64,000 nucleotides of DNA from Ammoniphilus sp. CFH 90114 (lineage in GTDB: Bacteria > Bacillota > Bacilli > Aneurinibacillales > RAOX-1): the NCBI RefSeq assembly GCF_004123195.1, contig NZ_SDLI01000002.1, positions 396,914 through 460,913 on the forward strand. The letters run 5' to 3'. The notes below the pieces were generated by a model. The model was given only the letters and a program-made list of their open reading frames with translations, was not told the origin of the DNA and did no database searches. Position 1 is the stretch's first letter; the number at the start of each line of letters is the position of its first letter. Position numbers and translations under genes: made by a program. Below, piece by piece: positions 26,988 to 36,480 of the stretch.

Positions 26988-27577
26988 ACTACATATGGCT
27001 GGGACTGATCCTTATAGGGATTGTTGTTGCAGGCATAAACGGAAAAATTGAAGTCGTCAGTGCAGCAGCCTTTGAGGGGGCTAAAACAGGAGTGACTGTC
27101 TGTTTTGGTTTAATCAGTATTCTTGCTTTTTGGTTAGGAATGATGAAAATAGCTGAAGATTCAGGATTACTAAAGAAGTTGCAAAGGCTATTAAGTCCGA
27201 TTGCTCGGTTCTTGTTTCCAGACGTGCCTAGGGATCACCCTGCTATGGGTTATATCTTATCCAACATGAGTGCCAATATGTTAGGACTTGGCAACGCAGC
27301 AACACCGATGGGGATTAAGGCGATGCAAGAACTTCAAAAGCTTAGTCCCGATCCAAGAACAGCCACTCCAGCTATGTGTACGCTGCTTGCGTTAAATACC
27401 TCAAGTATTACCCTGATTCCAACCACGATCATTGCGATTCGACTTAACTATGAATCCACCAATGCAGTAGAGATTGTAGGTACGACACTTTTTGCAACGT
27501 TTGTTTCTACAGGTGTGGCTATTCTTTTTGACAAGTACTATCGTTATAGAACCCGCCGAACTCGGACGAAGGGGTGA
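26981..27577 (+). CDS. spmA: spore maturation protein A
   Basis: Membrane protein (nucleoside-recognition/Gate domain) needed with SpmB for full spore core dehydration. 198 residues with about five hydrophobic segments and the conserved ILSNMSANMLGLGNAATPMGIKAM region (about 90-113). The ATG lies within the last codons of dacB. Length and N-terminus (MVNYIWLGLI) match known SpmA. Confidence 0.94.
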   Translation: MVNYIWLGLILIGIVVAGINGKIEVVSAAAFEGAKTGVTVCFGLISILAFWLGMMKIAEDSGLLKKLQRLLSPIARFLFPDVPRDHPAMGYILSNMSANMLGLGNAATPMGIKAMQELQKLSPDPRTATPAMCTLLALNTSSITLIPTTIIAIRLNYESTNAVEIVGTTLFATFVSTGVAILFDKYYRYRTRRTRTKG

Positions 27578-27584
27578 AAGGACC

Positions 27585-28124
27585 TTGTACGAACTTATTA
27601 GTTATGCCTCCGTATGGGCAATACCTCTTATACTAGCCACCATATTAGTCTATGGAATGTATAAAAAGGTCCCGGTATATGAGTCTTTCACGGAAGGAGC
27701 TAAGGAAGGCTTCGGAACTGCCATTAAAATTATTCCTCATCTAGTGGGTATGCTTGTCGCTGTTTCGATCTTTCGTCAGTCTGGAGCACTGGATATGATT
27801 ACATCCCTTTGCAAACCACTCTTAGACCTTCTGCATATACCGGGAGACATTCTCCCTCTTGCCCTTTTGCGACCGATCAGCGGTGCAGGGGCCTTGGCTG
27901 TAACGACTGATATTATGGCCACTCATGGACCTGATTCCTTCCTAGGAAGATTAGCATCAACCATGCAAGGCTCTACAGATACTACGCTTTATGTCTTAAC
28001 CGTGTATTTTGGAGCCATTGGCATACGCAACTCCTTATACGCCCTAAAGGTTGGGCTACTTGCAGACGTTGCCGGGATTGTCGCATCCATCTTTATCGTA
28101 ACGATGGTCTTTGGCGTAGTCTAA
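27585..28124 (+). CDS. spmB: spore maturation protein B
   Basis: Partner of SpmA in spore core dehydration, also Gate-domain type. 179 residues from the TTG at 27585: AAGGGG lies 10 nt upstream and the N-terminus MYELISYASVWAIPLI matches SpmB; the frame is open further upstream only inside spmA. Several membrane helices, and the signature RPISGAGALAV..D (about 107-121). Confidence 0.93.
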   Translation: MYELISYASVWAIPLILATILVYGMYKKVPVYESFTEGAKEGFGTAIKIIPHLVGMLVAVSIFRQSGALDMITSLCKPLLDLLHIPGDILPLALLRPISGAGALAVTTDIMATHGPDSFLGRLASTMQGSTDTTLYVLTVYFGAIGIRNSLYALKVGLLADVAGIVASIFIVTMVFGVV

Positions 28125-28131
28125 CTGAAAC

Positions 28132-29007
28132 TCAAGCCTTCGAGCGAATGGCCCAATTTTTAGCTTCAGCCCAGTTATCTGATTTCCAACGCAGAACATC
28201 GGGTCTCACGAGATGCATAATGTCTTTAAAGAACTCAAGCTGTTCTTCTTCAGATAGAGGTCTAAAATCTTTGGCAATGGCCAGATTCTTTTCGAGCTGT
28301 TCCATCGACTCCATTCCTACAATGGTTGTAGAGATGGGGAGGCCTAGTGTATAGCGGAGAGCTTTTTCATACCAAGGAACGAGCTTCCCCAGTGCCATGA
28401 CCTTCATACCAATGACGGCTACTCCTTGTTCTTTGGCAGAAGGCACAAATTCGTGGAGGAAGCTGTAGATATGGTGATCCAAAGCGGATAAGGCCACTAG
28501 AACACTATCAAACGGATAGCGACGTATCGCTTCAAGTTGAACCTTGGGATTGGTATGCCCGCTAATACTGATGTGTTTAATTATTCCTTGATCCTTAGCT
28601 TCAAGCAGGGCTTCCATTGCTCCCCCTTTAGCAAATATGGCATCCAGTTCATCCATGTACATGACGTTATGGAGACGCCATTCTTCCACATGATCGGTCT
28701 GTAAACGGTTTAAGCTTTCTTCAAGTAATCTTAACGAACCGTCTCTTGTACGATCATGGGTCTTGGTGGCAATCCAGACGTCTTTTCTCCGATTTCGCAG
28801 GGCTAGTGCTTTTCCTAGTCTTTCCTCAGATTGTCCCCTAGAATAACTAGGAGCCGTGTCAAAATACGTGATACCACGGTCAATGGCTGTATTAACAATC
28901 TCAATAGCCGATTCTTCCGAGCAGTGATGCTCATCTACGATCCGTTGGGCTCCGAAGCTTAGTATGGAAAATTCGTGCTCAGTAGAACCGAACTTCTGTT
29001 TTTTCAT
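28132..29007 (-). CDS. aldo/keto reductase
   Basis: NADPH-dependent (beta/alpha)8 oxidoreductase of unknown substrate, 291 residues. Catalytic residues are visible: Asp and Tyr in TYFDTAPSYSRGQSEERLGKAL (about 49-70), Lys in IATKTHDR, His in WRLHNV; the cofactor part ends with LGLPISTTIVGMESMEQLEKN. The C-terminal region is short and lacks the Cys-rich ferredoxin-like tail some members carry. It is convergent with spmB (8-bp gap) and divergent from the EamA gene. Not part of the Bacillus subtilis spmB-rluB junction, so a lineage insertion. Confidence 0.85.
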   Translation of the reverse strand: MKKQKFGSTEHEFSILSFGAQRIVDEHHCSEESAIEIVNTAIDRGITYFDTAPSYSRGQSEERLGKALALRNRRKDVWIATKTHDRTRDGSLRLLEESLNRLQTDHVEEWRLHNVMYMDELDAIFAKGGAMEALLEAKDQGIIKHISISGHTNPKVQLEAIRRYPFDSVLVALSALDHHIYSFLHEFVPSAKEQGVAVIGMKVMALGKLVPWYEKALRYTLGLPISTTIVGMESMEQLEKNLAIAKDFRPLSEEEQLEFFKDIMHLVRPDVLRWKSDNWAEAKNWAIRSKA

Positions 29008-29089
29008 CCTTTAACCTTCTTTCAAAATAAAGTTACTCCTGAATAGCTTTTCCATTTTGCAGAATCGATACGTAAGGGAGCACATTATT

Positions 29090-29503
29090 ATGTTTTATTT
29101 AAGCTTACTTTTTGCTACAGTAGTTTGGGGACTAAATGTCATCATAGATAAACAGGCTTTGAGGACAGGTCATCCTATCGAAGTTAATTTTATTACGACG
29201 ATGACTACAGCTCTTGTTGTATGTGTGTATTTTGGCTTAGCTAAGAAAAACGGGGTACAGTTTACCTATGCTCCTCAAACGGTATTATATAGTGTATTGA
29301 ATGGAGTGTTGATTCCCACTTCTTTTGTCGTTTATCTTTATGCACTGTCAAAAGGAGAGATCAGCCGAGTCGTGATGGCGACGGCCACTTACCCCATCAT
29401 TGCTATTCTTTTTGCTGTATTTGCCTTTAATGAATCCGTGAGTTTGTCTCAATGGATTGGGATCGTATGTACGATTTTTGGAATTTTTCTCGTTATGAAG
29501 TAA
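29090..29503 (+). CDS. EamA/DMT-family transporter, single-domain (half-size)
   Basis: 137 residues with about five hydrophobic helices from the ATG at 29090 (AAGGGAG 9 nt upstream). The C-terminal SRVVMATATYPIIAILFAVFAF..ES and IGIVCTIFGIFLV pattern is an EamA repeat. Full EamA exporters have two such repeats; a single repeat is expected to dimerise, as EmrE-type proteins do. The substrate is unknown. It is followed by rluB after 34 bp. Confidence 0.8.
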   Translation: MFYLSLLFATVVWGLNVIIDKQALRTGHPIEVNFITTMTTALVVCVYFGLAKKNGVQFTYAPQTVLYSVLNGVLIPTSFVVYLYALSKGEISRVVMATATYPIIAILFAVFAFNESVSLSQWIGIVCTIFGIFLVMK

Positions 29504-29537
29504 AATAAAGGACAAGATCGATGGTAAGGAAGGTACG

Positions 29538-30266
29538 ATGGCTATGGAAGAACGGCTACAAAAGGTAATGGCAGCAAGGGGAGTAACTTCAAGGCGTAAA
29601 TGCGAAGAATTAATTTTAGCAGGAAGAGTAAAGGTCAATGGACAAGTAGTTGATCAACTCGGGTATAAAGTAGAAGAAGAGAGCGACCAAATTGAGGTAG
29701 ACGGCAAGGTTATAGGAAAGGTTTCGTTTAAATACATTTTGCTTCATAAGCCTACAGGTTTTATTACAAGCGCAAGCGACCCACAGGGACGCAAGGTGGT
29801 TACGGATCTGGTCAAGAATGTGAAAGAACGAGTTTACCCTGTTGGACGACTAGATTATGACACTTCAGGATTGTTGCTTCTTACGAACGATGGTGAGCTG
29901 GCAAATAGAATCGCCCATCCACGGTTCGAAATAGATAAAGTTTACTTGGCTACCGTGAAGGGAATTCCTTCTGCACAAGCTCTGCATTCCCTGCGCAATG
30001 GAATTATGCTTGAGGATGGAATGACTTATCCTGCCAAGGCAGAGATAGAGATGAAGGATCTAGAAAGAAACCAGGCCACCATTCGTTTGACGATTCATGA
30101 AGGAAGAAATCGTCAAGTCAGAAGAATGTGCCAAGCCGTTGGTCATCCTGTAATCCGGTTGAAAAGGATTCAGCTTGGCTTCCTTACGTTAGGCAATCTT
30201 GCACCAGGGCACTATCGTCAGCTTGAGCCTTCTGAGGTGGACAAGCTACGTAAATTGTTTAATTAG
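29538..30266 (+). CDS. rluB: 23S rRNA pseudouridine synthase RluB family
   Basis: Modifies uridine in 23S rRNA (U2605 equivalent in Escherichia coli). 242 residues: N-terminal S4 RNA-binding domain (RLQKVMAARGVTSRRKCEELI), then the RsuA/RluB catalytic domain with the aspartate in GRLDYDTSGLLLLTNDGE (about 98-115) and HEGRNRQVRRMC (about 193-204). AAGGAAGG precedes ATG codons at 29538 and 29544. The synteny with resABCDE matches Bacillus subtilis ypuL. Confidence 0.93.
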   Translation: MAMEERLQKVMAARGVTSRRKCEELILAGRVKVNGQVVDQLGYKVEEESDQIEVDGKVIGKVSFKYILLHKPTGFITSASDPQGRKVVTDLVKNVKERVYPVGRLDYDTSGLLLLTNDGELANRIAHPRFEIDKVYLATVKGIPSAQALHSLRNGIMLEDGMTYPAKAEIEMKDLERNQATIRLTIHEGRNRQVRRMCQAVGHPVIRLKRIQLGFLTLGNLAPGHYRQLEPSEVDKLRKLFN

Positions 30267-30300
30267 GGGCTTGGGATTACGTCTAAGCCCTTTTCTTTTT
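30267..30300 (+). terminator. intrinsic terminator of rluB
   Basis: 6-bp GGGCTT / AAGCCC stem with a 12-nt loop, then TTTTCTTTTT. It begins right at the rluB stop. Confidence 0.75.
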
Positions 30301-30347
30301 CCATTTCTATTGTAGTAAGAATGTCATATAAAGTTCATAAATCGCAT

Positions 30348-30376
30348 TTTCACTATCAAAATGTTACAGTTATAAT
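30348..30376 (+). promoter_or_regulatory. candidate promoter of resABCDE
   Basis: TTTCAC, 17 nt, TATAAT. The -10 is perfect; the weak -35 would fit activator-dependent control, as known for res in Bacillus subtilis (PhoP, ResD). Confidence 0.5.
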
Positions 30377-30438
30377 TAAATTAGTTTTAGCCAAAGCACA
30401 CAACAAAAGATATTTAGCTGGAGTGGAGGGGAATACAA

Positions 30439-30966
30439 TTGAACCGAACTCGTACGATAACTAGAATGGCGATTCTTGCTGTTATTTTTATCGGGATTGC
30501 CGTTGCTTTATATAACGGATTTGTCAAAGACAAATCCGTCGTCAAAACGGGAGAATTAGCTCCCGACTTTGTTTTGCAAACTCTTGATGGAGAGAGGTTT
30601 CAGCTTAGCGATTACCGCGGCAAAGGGATTGTTTTGAATTTCTGGGGGACGTGGTGTCAACCTTGTGAAGCCGAGATGCCTGACTTAGAAGAGGCGCATA
30701 AAAAATATAAAGATCAGGGCGTAATGGTTGTTGGGCTTAATATAAGACAACCGGAAGTAACCGTCAGACCCTTCGTTGAACGATATAACTTAACGTTTCC
30801 TATTGTCATGGATCGTACCAACGAGATTACACAACTATATGAGATTGGACCCATCCCAACAACTTACTTTATTGACCCCAAGGGAGTTGTTAAGAAGATT
30901 GTAATCGGAGGGCCGATGTCTGAGGAGACGATTGTAAACAATATCAAACTTATCGTGCCAGAGTAA
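30439..30966 (+). CDS. resA: thiol-disulfide oxidoreductase ResA
   Basis: Membrane-anchored thioredoxin-like protein that reduces the haem-binding cysteines of apocytochrome c outside the membrane. 175 residues from the TTG at 30439 (GTGGAGGGG upstream). One N-terminal anchor helix (about 10-28), then the thioredoxin fold with WGTWCQPCEAEMP (CxxC about 74-77) and the cis-proline region IPTTYFIDPKG. First gene of resABCDE. Confidence 0.94.
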   Translation: MNRTRTITRMAILAVIFIGIAVALYNGFVKDKSVVKTGELAPDFVLQTLDGERFQLSDYRGKGIVLNFWGTWCQPCEAEMPDLEEAHKKYKDQGVMVVGLNIRQPEVTVRPFVERYNLTFPIVMDRTNEITQLYEIGPIPTTYFIDPKGVVKKIVIGGPMSEETIVNNIKLIVPE

Positions 30967-30977
30967 GGGGTGAGATC

Positions 30978-32603
30978 ATGGAAGACATCAAGTGCCATTG
31001 TGGCCATGCTAATCCTGTCGGGACCTACCTCTGTGAAGCATGCGGGAACCCCATAGGCGAAGAAATTAAAGATAATAATGCGGTTTTGGATATGCGCTAT
31101 GAGGGCGCAGCGAGAAGATCCCAAACTTATAACAAAACGATCGTTGATAAGGTTTGGAACTTCTTTTCATCTGTTAAAATTGCTGTCTATATGATTATTA
31201 TTGTTCTGTTAGCTTCCATTCTAGGAACCGTATTTCCACAAGAAATGTATATTCCGGTTCCTAAACCGGCAAATATTTATTATGCAGAAGCTTATGGAAC
31301 CTTAGGTGAATTATACTACCAGCTTGGGTTTCACAATCTCTATACATCCTGGTGGTACGTCAGTCTATTGTTAATGATTGGTATTTCACTTGTCGTCTGT
31401 AGTATTGACCGGATTATCCCTTTGTATAAAGCTCTGAAAAAGCAAAGGGTAAGGCATAATCCTAACTTCTTAACCCGTCAAAAGTTGTCAACACAAATCG
31501 AGACTCCTGCCCAATGGAGTGAGAAATTAGAGCAAATTGAGGGGTTGCTTAAGAAAAAACGATTCCAAGTCAAAAGAGAAGGAGATGCTCTTCTAGCTGA
31601 GAAGTCTCGCTTTAGTCGCTGGGGTCCATACGTCAATCATGTAGGTTTAATTATTTTTCTTATTGGCGTACTTCTACGACTGATACCTGGTTTCTATTTG
31701 GATCAATATGTATGGGTGCGTGATGGGGAAATCAAAAAAGTTCCCGATACAGACTATTATGTCAAGAATGAAGCCTTTATTATTGAATATTATGCTGACC
31801 ACGAATTTCCTGAGGACATCGGACTTGGAGCAGGGGATAAAGTGGTAAAGACTTATAAGACGAAGGCTGTTTTATATGAAAATCTAAATGCAGGGCTTCC
31901 GGGAGCAGAGCCCAAGCTTGAACAGGTAACAGAGCATGAGATTCTTGTAAACCATCCATTAAAATATAAGGACCTTCAGCTATTTCAGTCAGGGCAGAAG
32001 CCTAACTCCTTATCGGCGTTGAACATTACACTGTTCAATGAAACAACGGGGGTCGAAATAGGACGTTTTAAAATAGATCTGTATGATCCTCAAAAGGAAT
32101 ATAAGATTAACGATGAGGTCACGGTTAAGATTCTAGAATACTTCCCTGATTTTGAGTTTACGGAGGATAAGAAACCGATGACGAAGTCGACGAATCCGGA
32201 CAATCCCGCTTTTATCCTGACTACCATTACCCCGGAAACACCTGTTGGGGAAAAGTCATGGTTGTTTCTAGGATCGTACTTGCCAGCTCCTGGAGTCGAC
32301 AATATTTATGGTTTTAGGTTCCATATGCCTGATCTTACGAATATTACAGGATTGATGGTTCGCAAAGATAAAAGCTTGCCGTTAATTTACTTTGGTTGTT
32401 TTGTGACGATGATTGGATTAGTTATGGGCTTCTATTGGCAGCATCGTCGAATCTGGATTCAAACGGAAGGAGCTAAAGTTTATCTTGCGGGTCATACCAA
32501 TAAAAACTGGTTTGGCTTAAAAAAAGAAATAAAGGAAATTATGGATAAAGTGGAAGTCCCTGTTCTCTTAGAGGAAAAGGGGAAAGGAGGAAAGCAATCG
32601 TGA
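30978..32603 (+). CDS. resB: cytochrome c biogenesis protein ResB (zinc-ribbon N-terminus)
   Basis: With ResC, forms the System II cytochrome c synthase that exports haem and ligates it to apocytochromes. 541 residues. A short N-terminal Cys ribbon (CHCG at about 6-9, CEAC at about 20-23) precedes the ResB domain with transmembrane helices near 66-86, 121-143, 216-236 and 470-490 and a large extracytoplasmic loop. The stop overlaps the resC start (GTGA). GGGGTGAG precedes the ATG. Confidence 0.93.
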   Translation: MEDIKCHCGHANPVGTYLCEACGNPIGEEIKDNNAVLDMRYEGAARRSQTYNKTIVDKVWNFFSSVKIAVYMIIIVLLASILGTVFPQEMYIPVPKPANIYYAEAYGTLGELYYQLGFHNLYTSWWYVSLLLMIGISLVVCSIDRIIPLYKALKKQRVRHNPNFLTRQKLSTQIETPAQWSEKLEQIEGLLKKKRFQVKREGDALLAEKSRFSRWGPYVNHVGLIIFLIGVLLRLIPGFYLDQYVWVRDGEIKKVPDTDYYVKNEAFIIEYYADHEFPEDIGLGAGDKVVKTYKTKAVLYENLNAGLPGAEPKLEQVTEHEILVNHPLKYKDLQLFQSGQKPNSLSALNITLFNETTGVEIGRFKIDLYDPQKEYKINDEVTVKILEYFPDFEFTEDKKPMTKSTNPDNPAFILTTITPETPVGEKSWLFLGSYLPAPGVDNIYGFRFHMPDLTNITGLMVRKDKSLPLIYFGCFVTMIGLVMGFYWQHRRIWIQTEGAKVYLAGHTNKNWFGLKKEIKEIMDKVEVPVLLEEKGKGGKQS

Positions 32604-33799
32604 TTGCATTAAGCGGTAACCTGCTTCTATTTGCTTTTATCAGCTATGTTTTGTCATCGATCGCCTTTGTGATCTCGGTGACCGGTAAACGTTGGAGTGA
32701 TCGCAGTCCTGAACAACATAAGAATCGCTGGGGCTGGATCGGATTTGGGATCGCTGTTATCGGTTTCTTATTCCAAACCGGGTTTATTATTACCCGCTGG
32801 ATAGCAGGCGGACATTTTCCAACTAGTAATATGTTTGAATTTATGGCTTTCTTAGCCTACTCTATTATATTAGCCTTTATTATCATCTTCCTTGTCTATC
32901 GCATAACCGTTATTGGAGCTTTTGTTATGCCTGTAGGGATTATTATGTTGGCTTATGCCTCTGTATTCCCAAGGGAGATTCAGCCGCTCATTCCAGCCTT
33001 GCAAAGCTACTGGTTGAAAATCCACGTCACTACAGCTGCTCTTGGAGAAGGGGCTTTCGCTGTGGGCTTTGCGGCAGGATTAATGTATTTGGTCCGCACG
33101 GTAAATCAAGAGATAAGTACAAGAAGTACGAAGTGGCTAGAAGCCACTCTATGTATGGTTTTAATGCTGGTTGGATTTATCATCACGACCATGGGATTTT
33201 CAGCTTCCGGCTATCAGGCCACCTTCCAGACAGGAGGTAACGGAGCGCCAATGTCTGAAGTGATCTATCAGATGCCTGCTATTGCTGGGCCTCAAGATGC
33301 AACTCTTGTAACGGAGGGTGTGATGAAGCCGCTATTCGAAACTCCTTCCTGGATGCAAGGGGTTAATGCCGGACGAAAGTTAAATACCCTCCTATGGTCC
33401 ATTCTAACTGGTTTGATCCTATATGGGTTGATACGTTTAGCAACACGGAGAAGACTTGGCCAATTAATCCATCCTTTAGTGCGTGATTTGGATCCAGAAA
33501 CCATCGATGAAATTAGCTATCGCGCGATTGCAATAGGTTTTCCAATCTTCACCTTAGGAGCATTAATCTTTGCCATGATTTGGGCTGCTGAAGCATGGGG
33601 GCGCTTCTGGGGCTGGGATCCTAAGGAAGTCTGGGCATTGATTACTTGGTTGTTTTACTCTGCGTACCTACACCTAAGACTATCTAAGGGCTGGCAGGGA
33701 GAGAGATCAGCATGGATGGCTGTGATCGGCTTTATTGTAGTCATGATTACGTTGGTATTCGTAAACTTGGTTATAGTTGGTTTGCATTCGTATGCGTAA
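32600..33799 (+). CDS. resC: cytochrome c biogenesis protein ResC (CcsA family)
   Basis: Haem-handling subunit of the System II synthase. 399 residues, about eight membrane helices; the tryptophan-rich WWD-type motif WGRFWGWDPKEVWAL (about residues 332-346) and flanking histidines bind haem on the outer face. The GTG start overlaps resB by 4 bp. Confidence 0.94.
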   Translation: MIALSGNLLLFAFISYVLSSIAFVISVTGKRWSDRSPEQHKNRWGWIGFGIAVIGFLFQTGFIITRWIAGGHFPTSNMFEFMAFLAYSIILAFIIIFLVYRITVIGAFVMPVGIIMLAYASVFPREIQPLIPALQSYWLKIHVTTAALGEGAFAVGFAAGLMYLVRTVNQEISTRSTKWLEATLCMVLMLVGFIITTMGFSASGYQATFQTGGNGAPMSEVIYQMPAIAGPQDATLVTEGVMKPLFETPSWMQGVNAGRKLNTLLWSILTGLILYGLIRLATRRRLGQLIHPLVRDLDPETIDEISYRAIAIGFPIFTLGALIFAMIWAAEAWGRFWGWDPKEVWALITWLFYSAYLHLRLSKGWQGERSAWMAVIGFIVVMITLVFVNLVIVGLHSYA

Positions 33800-33821
33800 G
33801 TAGGATAAGGGGGGAAGGAAT

Positions 33822-34541
33822 ATGGGTAACGAGGTTAATCAAAGAATTCTAGTAGTGGACGATGAGGAAAGAATTCGCCGTTTGTTGCGTATGTATCTAG
33901 AGCGGGAGAATTTTGAAATTGATGAGGCCGCTGATGGCGAAGAAGCACTAGAAAAAGCCATTCAAAATGAGTATTCCTTAATCCTGCTTGACTTGATGAT
34001 GCCTGGGATGGACGGGATTGAAGTATGTCAAAAATTGCGTGAAAAAAAGGCAACACCTGTTATGATGCTGACAGCAAAAGGGGAAGAGGCCAACCGGATA
34101 CAGGGGTTTGAAGCAGGAACGGACGATTATGTAGTCAAGCCGTTTAGCCCACGTGAAGTTGTTTTCCGAGTAAAAGCTTTATTGCGTAGATCTTCGTCAA
34201 CGGCTTTCTTGAAAACAGACCAAGCAACCCATAATGTTCTCGTGTTCCCTCATTTAACGATTGATAATGATGCCCATAAGGTATTAGCCGATAGAGAAGA
34301 AGTGAATTTGACTCCTAAAGAATATGAACTTCTCTTATATCTTGCTCAAAATCCTGACAAAGTCTTCTCTAGAGAAGATCTTCTAAAGGACGTATGGCAC
34401 TATGAATTCTTTGGTGATTTGCGTACGGTAGATACGCATATCAAGCGATTAAGAGAGAAGTTAAACCGGGTTTCAGAGGAAGCAGCAGGTATGATAACGA
34501 CGGTTTGGGGTATTGGATATAAGCTTGAGGTGCCAAGATAG
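33822..34541 (+). CDS. resD: response regulator ResD
   Basis: OmpR-type regulator of respiration and anaerobic genes, phosphorylated by ResE. 239 residues: receiver domain with VDDEERIRR, phospho-acceptor Asp in LLDLMMPGMDG (about residue 58) and Lys in VVKPFSPRE; C-terminal winged helix with LTPKEYELLLYL and RTVDTHIKRLREKL. The last base of its stop codon is the first base of the resE GTG. Confidence 0.94.
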   Translation: MGNEVNQRILVVDDEERIRRLLRMYLERENFEIDEAADGEEALEKAIQNEYSLILLDLMMPGMDGIEVCQKLREKKATPVMMLTAKGEEANRIQGFEAGTDDYVVKPFSPREVVFRVKALLRRSSSTAFLKTDQATHNVLVFPHLTIDNDAHKVLADREEVNLTPKEYELLLYLAQNPDKVFSREDLLKDVWHYEFFGDLRTVDTHIKRLREKLNRVSEEAAGMITTVWGIGYKLEVPR

Positions 34542-36337
34542 TGGTTTGGAATAGTGTAGTCGGTAAATTGTGGATTACCATAATAGGCTTAGTTGCGGTG
34601 GTGCTCACCCTGCTGAGCCTTTTATTGGTGCAGTTTTTGGATCAATTTTACTATCAGGGTAGTTCGGATAATCTGAAGAAGTTGGCTATTCAGATGTCTA
34701 CGATCATTGAAGAGCATCCTGATGCTGAACATGTTGATACTGGAAGGGATCTCATTGAGGCGTTCAATATGAATATGATCGTATTAGGAGTAGAACAGGT
34801 CGTTCCAGCGGTGGAGAAAGAGACATTACCACACGTACCTCCCGCTCTATTATTAGAGAACGAGCAATTATTGAAGGCTATGAAGGGTGAGGTTATTGTG
34901 GTTAGAGATCGTTTTCCCGTTCGAAGCGCTGGCTCTGATGATATTCATATGGCCGATATATTAGCTGTATCCGTTCCACTGAATATTAAGGATCACCCAA
35001 CAGGTGCGGTTATCTTATATCAGACTCTAGAAGAATTAACGGAGACGACCAAAGAAACGACGAAGTATATATTGTACGCTGCAGCCATTGGAATCTTTTT
35101 AGCGACCATATTTGCCTTCTTCTTATCGACAAGGATTACACAGCCGCTCAGACAGATGCGAAAAGCAGCAGATTCTTTTGCTGAAGGTGATTTCACAACG
35201 GAGATTCAGATTCGCAGCAATGACGAAATTGGAGATCTGGCCTCAACCTTCAATCATATGGCCAAACAGCTTGATGACTTAATTCATGCTTTATCAAGAG
35301 AGAAGGAGCAACTTTCGAGCGTTTTGCGAAGTATGATTGACGGAGTGATTACCGTGGATATTGAGGGGCGCATCATCCTTGCTAATCCGCCTGCTGAATC
35401 CATGTTTAAAGCACTTGCCTTTGAGCATTCCTTATCGGAGTGGCTAGAAGCAGAGAATTTAATTGGAATGAAAATTCCAGATCCTCTATCTAGTTTCAGT
35501 CGCAATGTGATGGAAGAGCAACATGAATCTGTCACAGACGTGACAGTGCAAGGAAGAACCTTGTCTATTATTATGGCTCCTTTGTATGACCGTAACCAAG
35601 TAAGAGGAGCAGTAGCTGTTTTGAGAGATGTAACAAAAGAAAGACAGCTAGATAAGCTTCGTAAGGACTTCGTCGCTAATGTGTCACATGAGCTTAGAAC
35701 GCCTTTAGCCATGTTACAAGGCTATAGTGAAGCCATAGTAGACGACATAGCAGGTGACCCGGAAGAGACCAAAGAGCTAGCTCAAATTATCCATGACGAA
35801 TCGGTTCGGATGAGTCGTCTGGTGAATGATCTTCTTGATCTTGGCAGAATGGATGCAGGCTTTATTGAGCTAAATAAAGAAACTGTTCAATTAGTTCCTA
35901 TGTTGGATAAAATAGTACGTAAATTTACGGTGGTTGGAAAAGAAAGAAATATCAGCGTACGGTCAGAGCTGGATTTCCCTTATACCGACGAGTTTTTATT
36001 AGATTTGGATCGGATGGAGCAGGTGTTCACGAATCTCATTGATAATGCTGTACGACATACTGAAGCGGGTGGGAAAGTAACACTCTTTGCGACAATGAAA
36101 GAGCAGTCTCTCTATATGGAAGTACGTGACACCGGGAGTGGAATTCCGGAGGCAGATCTTCCTTTCGTTTTTGAAAGGTTCTATAAAGCGGATAAGGCGA
36201 GAACAAGAGGAAGATCTGGAACTGGGCTCGGGCTGTCCATCGTAAAACAAATTGTACTTGCCCATGGCGGGCAAATTGCCGTGCATAGCAAATTAGGTGA
36301 AGGTACGACTTTTTCGATTCATATCCCGAGGGATTAA
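34541..36337 (+). CDS. resE: sensor histidine kinase ResE
   Basis: Membrane kinase partner of ResD, sensing oxygen limitation/redox. 598 residues: first membrane helix about 9-30, extracytoplasmic sensor domain to about 170, second helix about 173-193, HAMP (about 195-245), PAS (about 255-360), HisKA with FVANVSHELRTPLAML (His about 382) and HATPase_c with NLIDNAVRHTEAGG, DTGSGIPE, GTGLGLSIVKQIV. It is translationally coupled to resD through a 1-nt overlap. A terminator follows at 36370. Confidence 0.94.
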   Translation: MVWNSVVGKLWITIIGLVAVVLTLLSLLLVQFLDQFYYQGSSDNLKKLAIQMSTIIEEHPDAEHVDTGRDLIEAFNMNMIVLGVEQVVPAVEKETLPHVPPALLLENEQLLKAMKGEVIVVRDRFPVRSAGSDDIHMADILAVSVPLNIKDHPTGAVILYQTLEELTETTKETTKYILYAAAIGIFLATIFAFFLSTRITQPLRQMRKAADSFAEGDFTTEIQIRSNDEIGDLASTFNHMAKQLDDLIHALSREKEQLSSVLRSMIDGVITVDIEGRIILANPPAESMFKALAFEHSLSEWLEAENLIGMKIPDPLSSFSRNVMEEQHESVTDVTVQGRTLSIIMAPLYDRNQVRGAVAVLRDVTKERQLDKLRKDFVANVSHELRTPLAMLQGYSEAIVDDIAGDPEETKELAQIIHDESVRMSRLVNDLLDLGRMDAGFIELNKETVQLVPMLDKIVRKFTVVGKERNISVRSELDFPYTDEFLLDLDRMEQVFTNLIDNAVRHTEAGGKVTLFATMKEQSLYMEVRDTGSGIPEADLPFVFERFYKADKARTRGRSGTGLGLSIVKQIVLAHGGQIAVHSKLGEGTTFSIHIPRD

Positions 36338-36369
36338 AGTTATGTTACAATAGGAAGAGCACAAGTTTA

Positions 36370-36392
36370 GGCTGGCATATGCCAGCCCTTTT
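36370..36392 (+). terminator. intrinsic terminator of the res operon
   Basis: Palindrome GGCTGGC-ATAT-GCCAGCC followed by CTTTT. Confidence 0.8.
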
Positions 36393-36480
36393 CACCGTTT
36401 TACTTGCTCAATAATCAAACTAGAGGGCGAAGTCGTGTGGCTCGTTTAAAGTTTCCTATGGGGATGGGGGTTTACATAAA

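Noticed and set aside
35284-35712. 142-codon open frame on the minus strand
   Set aside because: Antisense shadow of resE; no ribosome site and low-complexity Ser/Lys composition typical of antisense frames.
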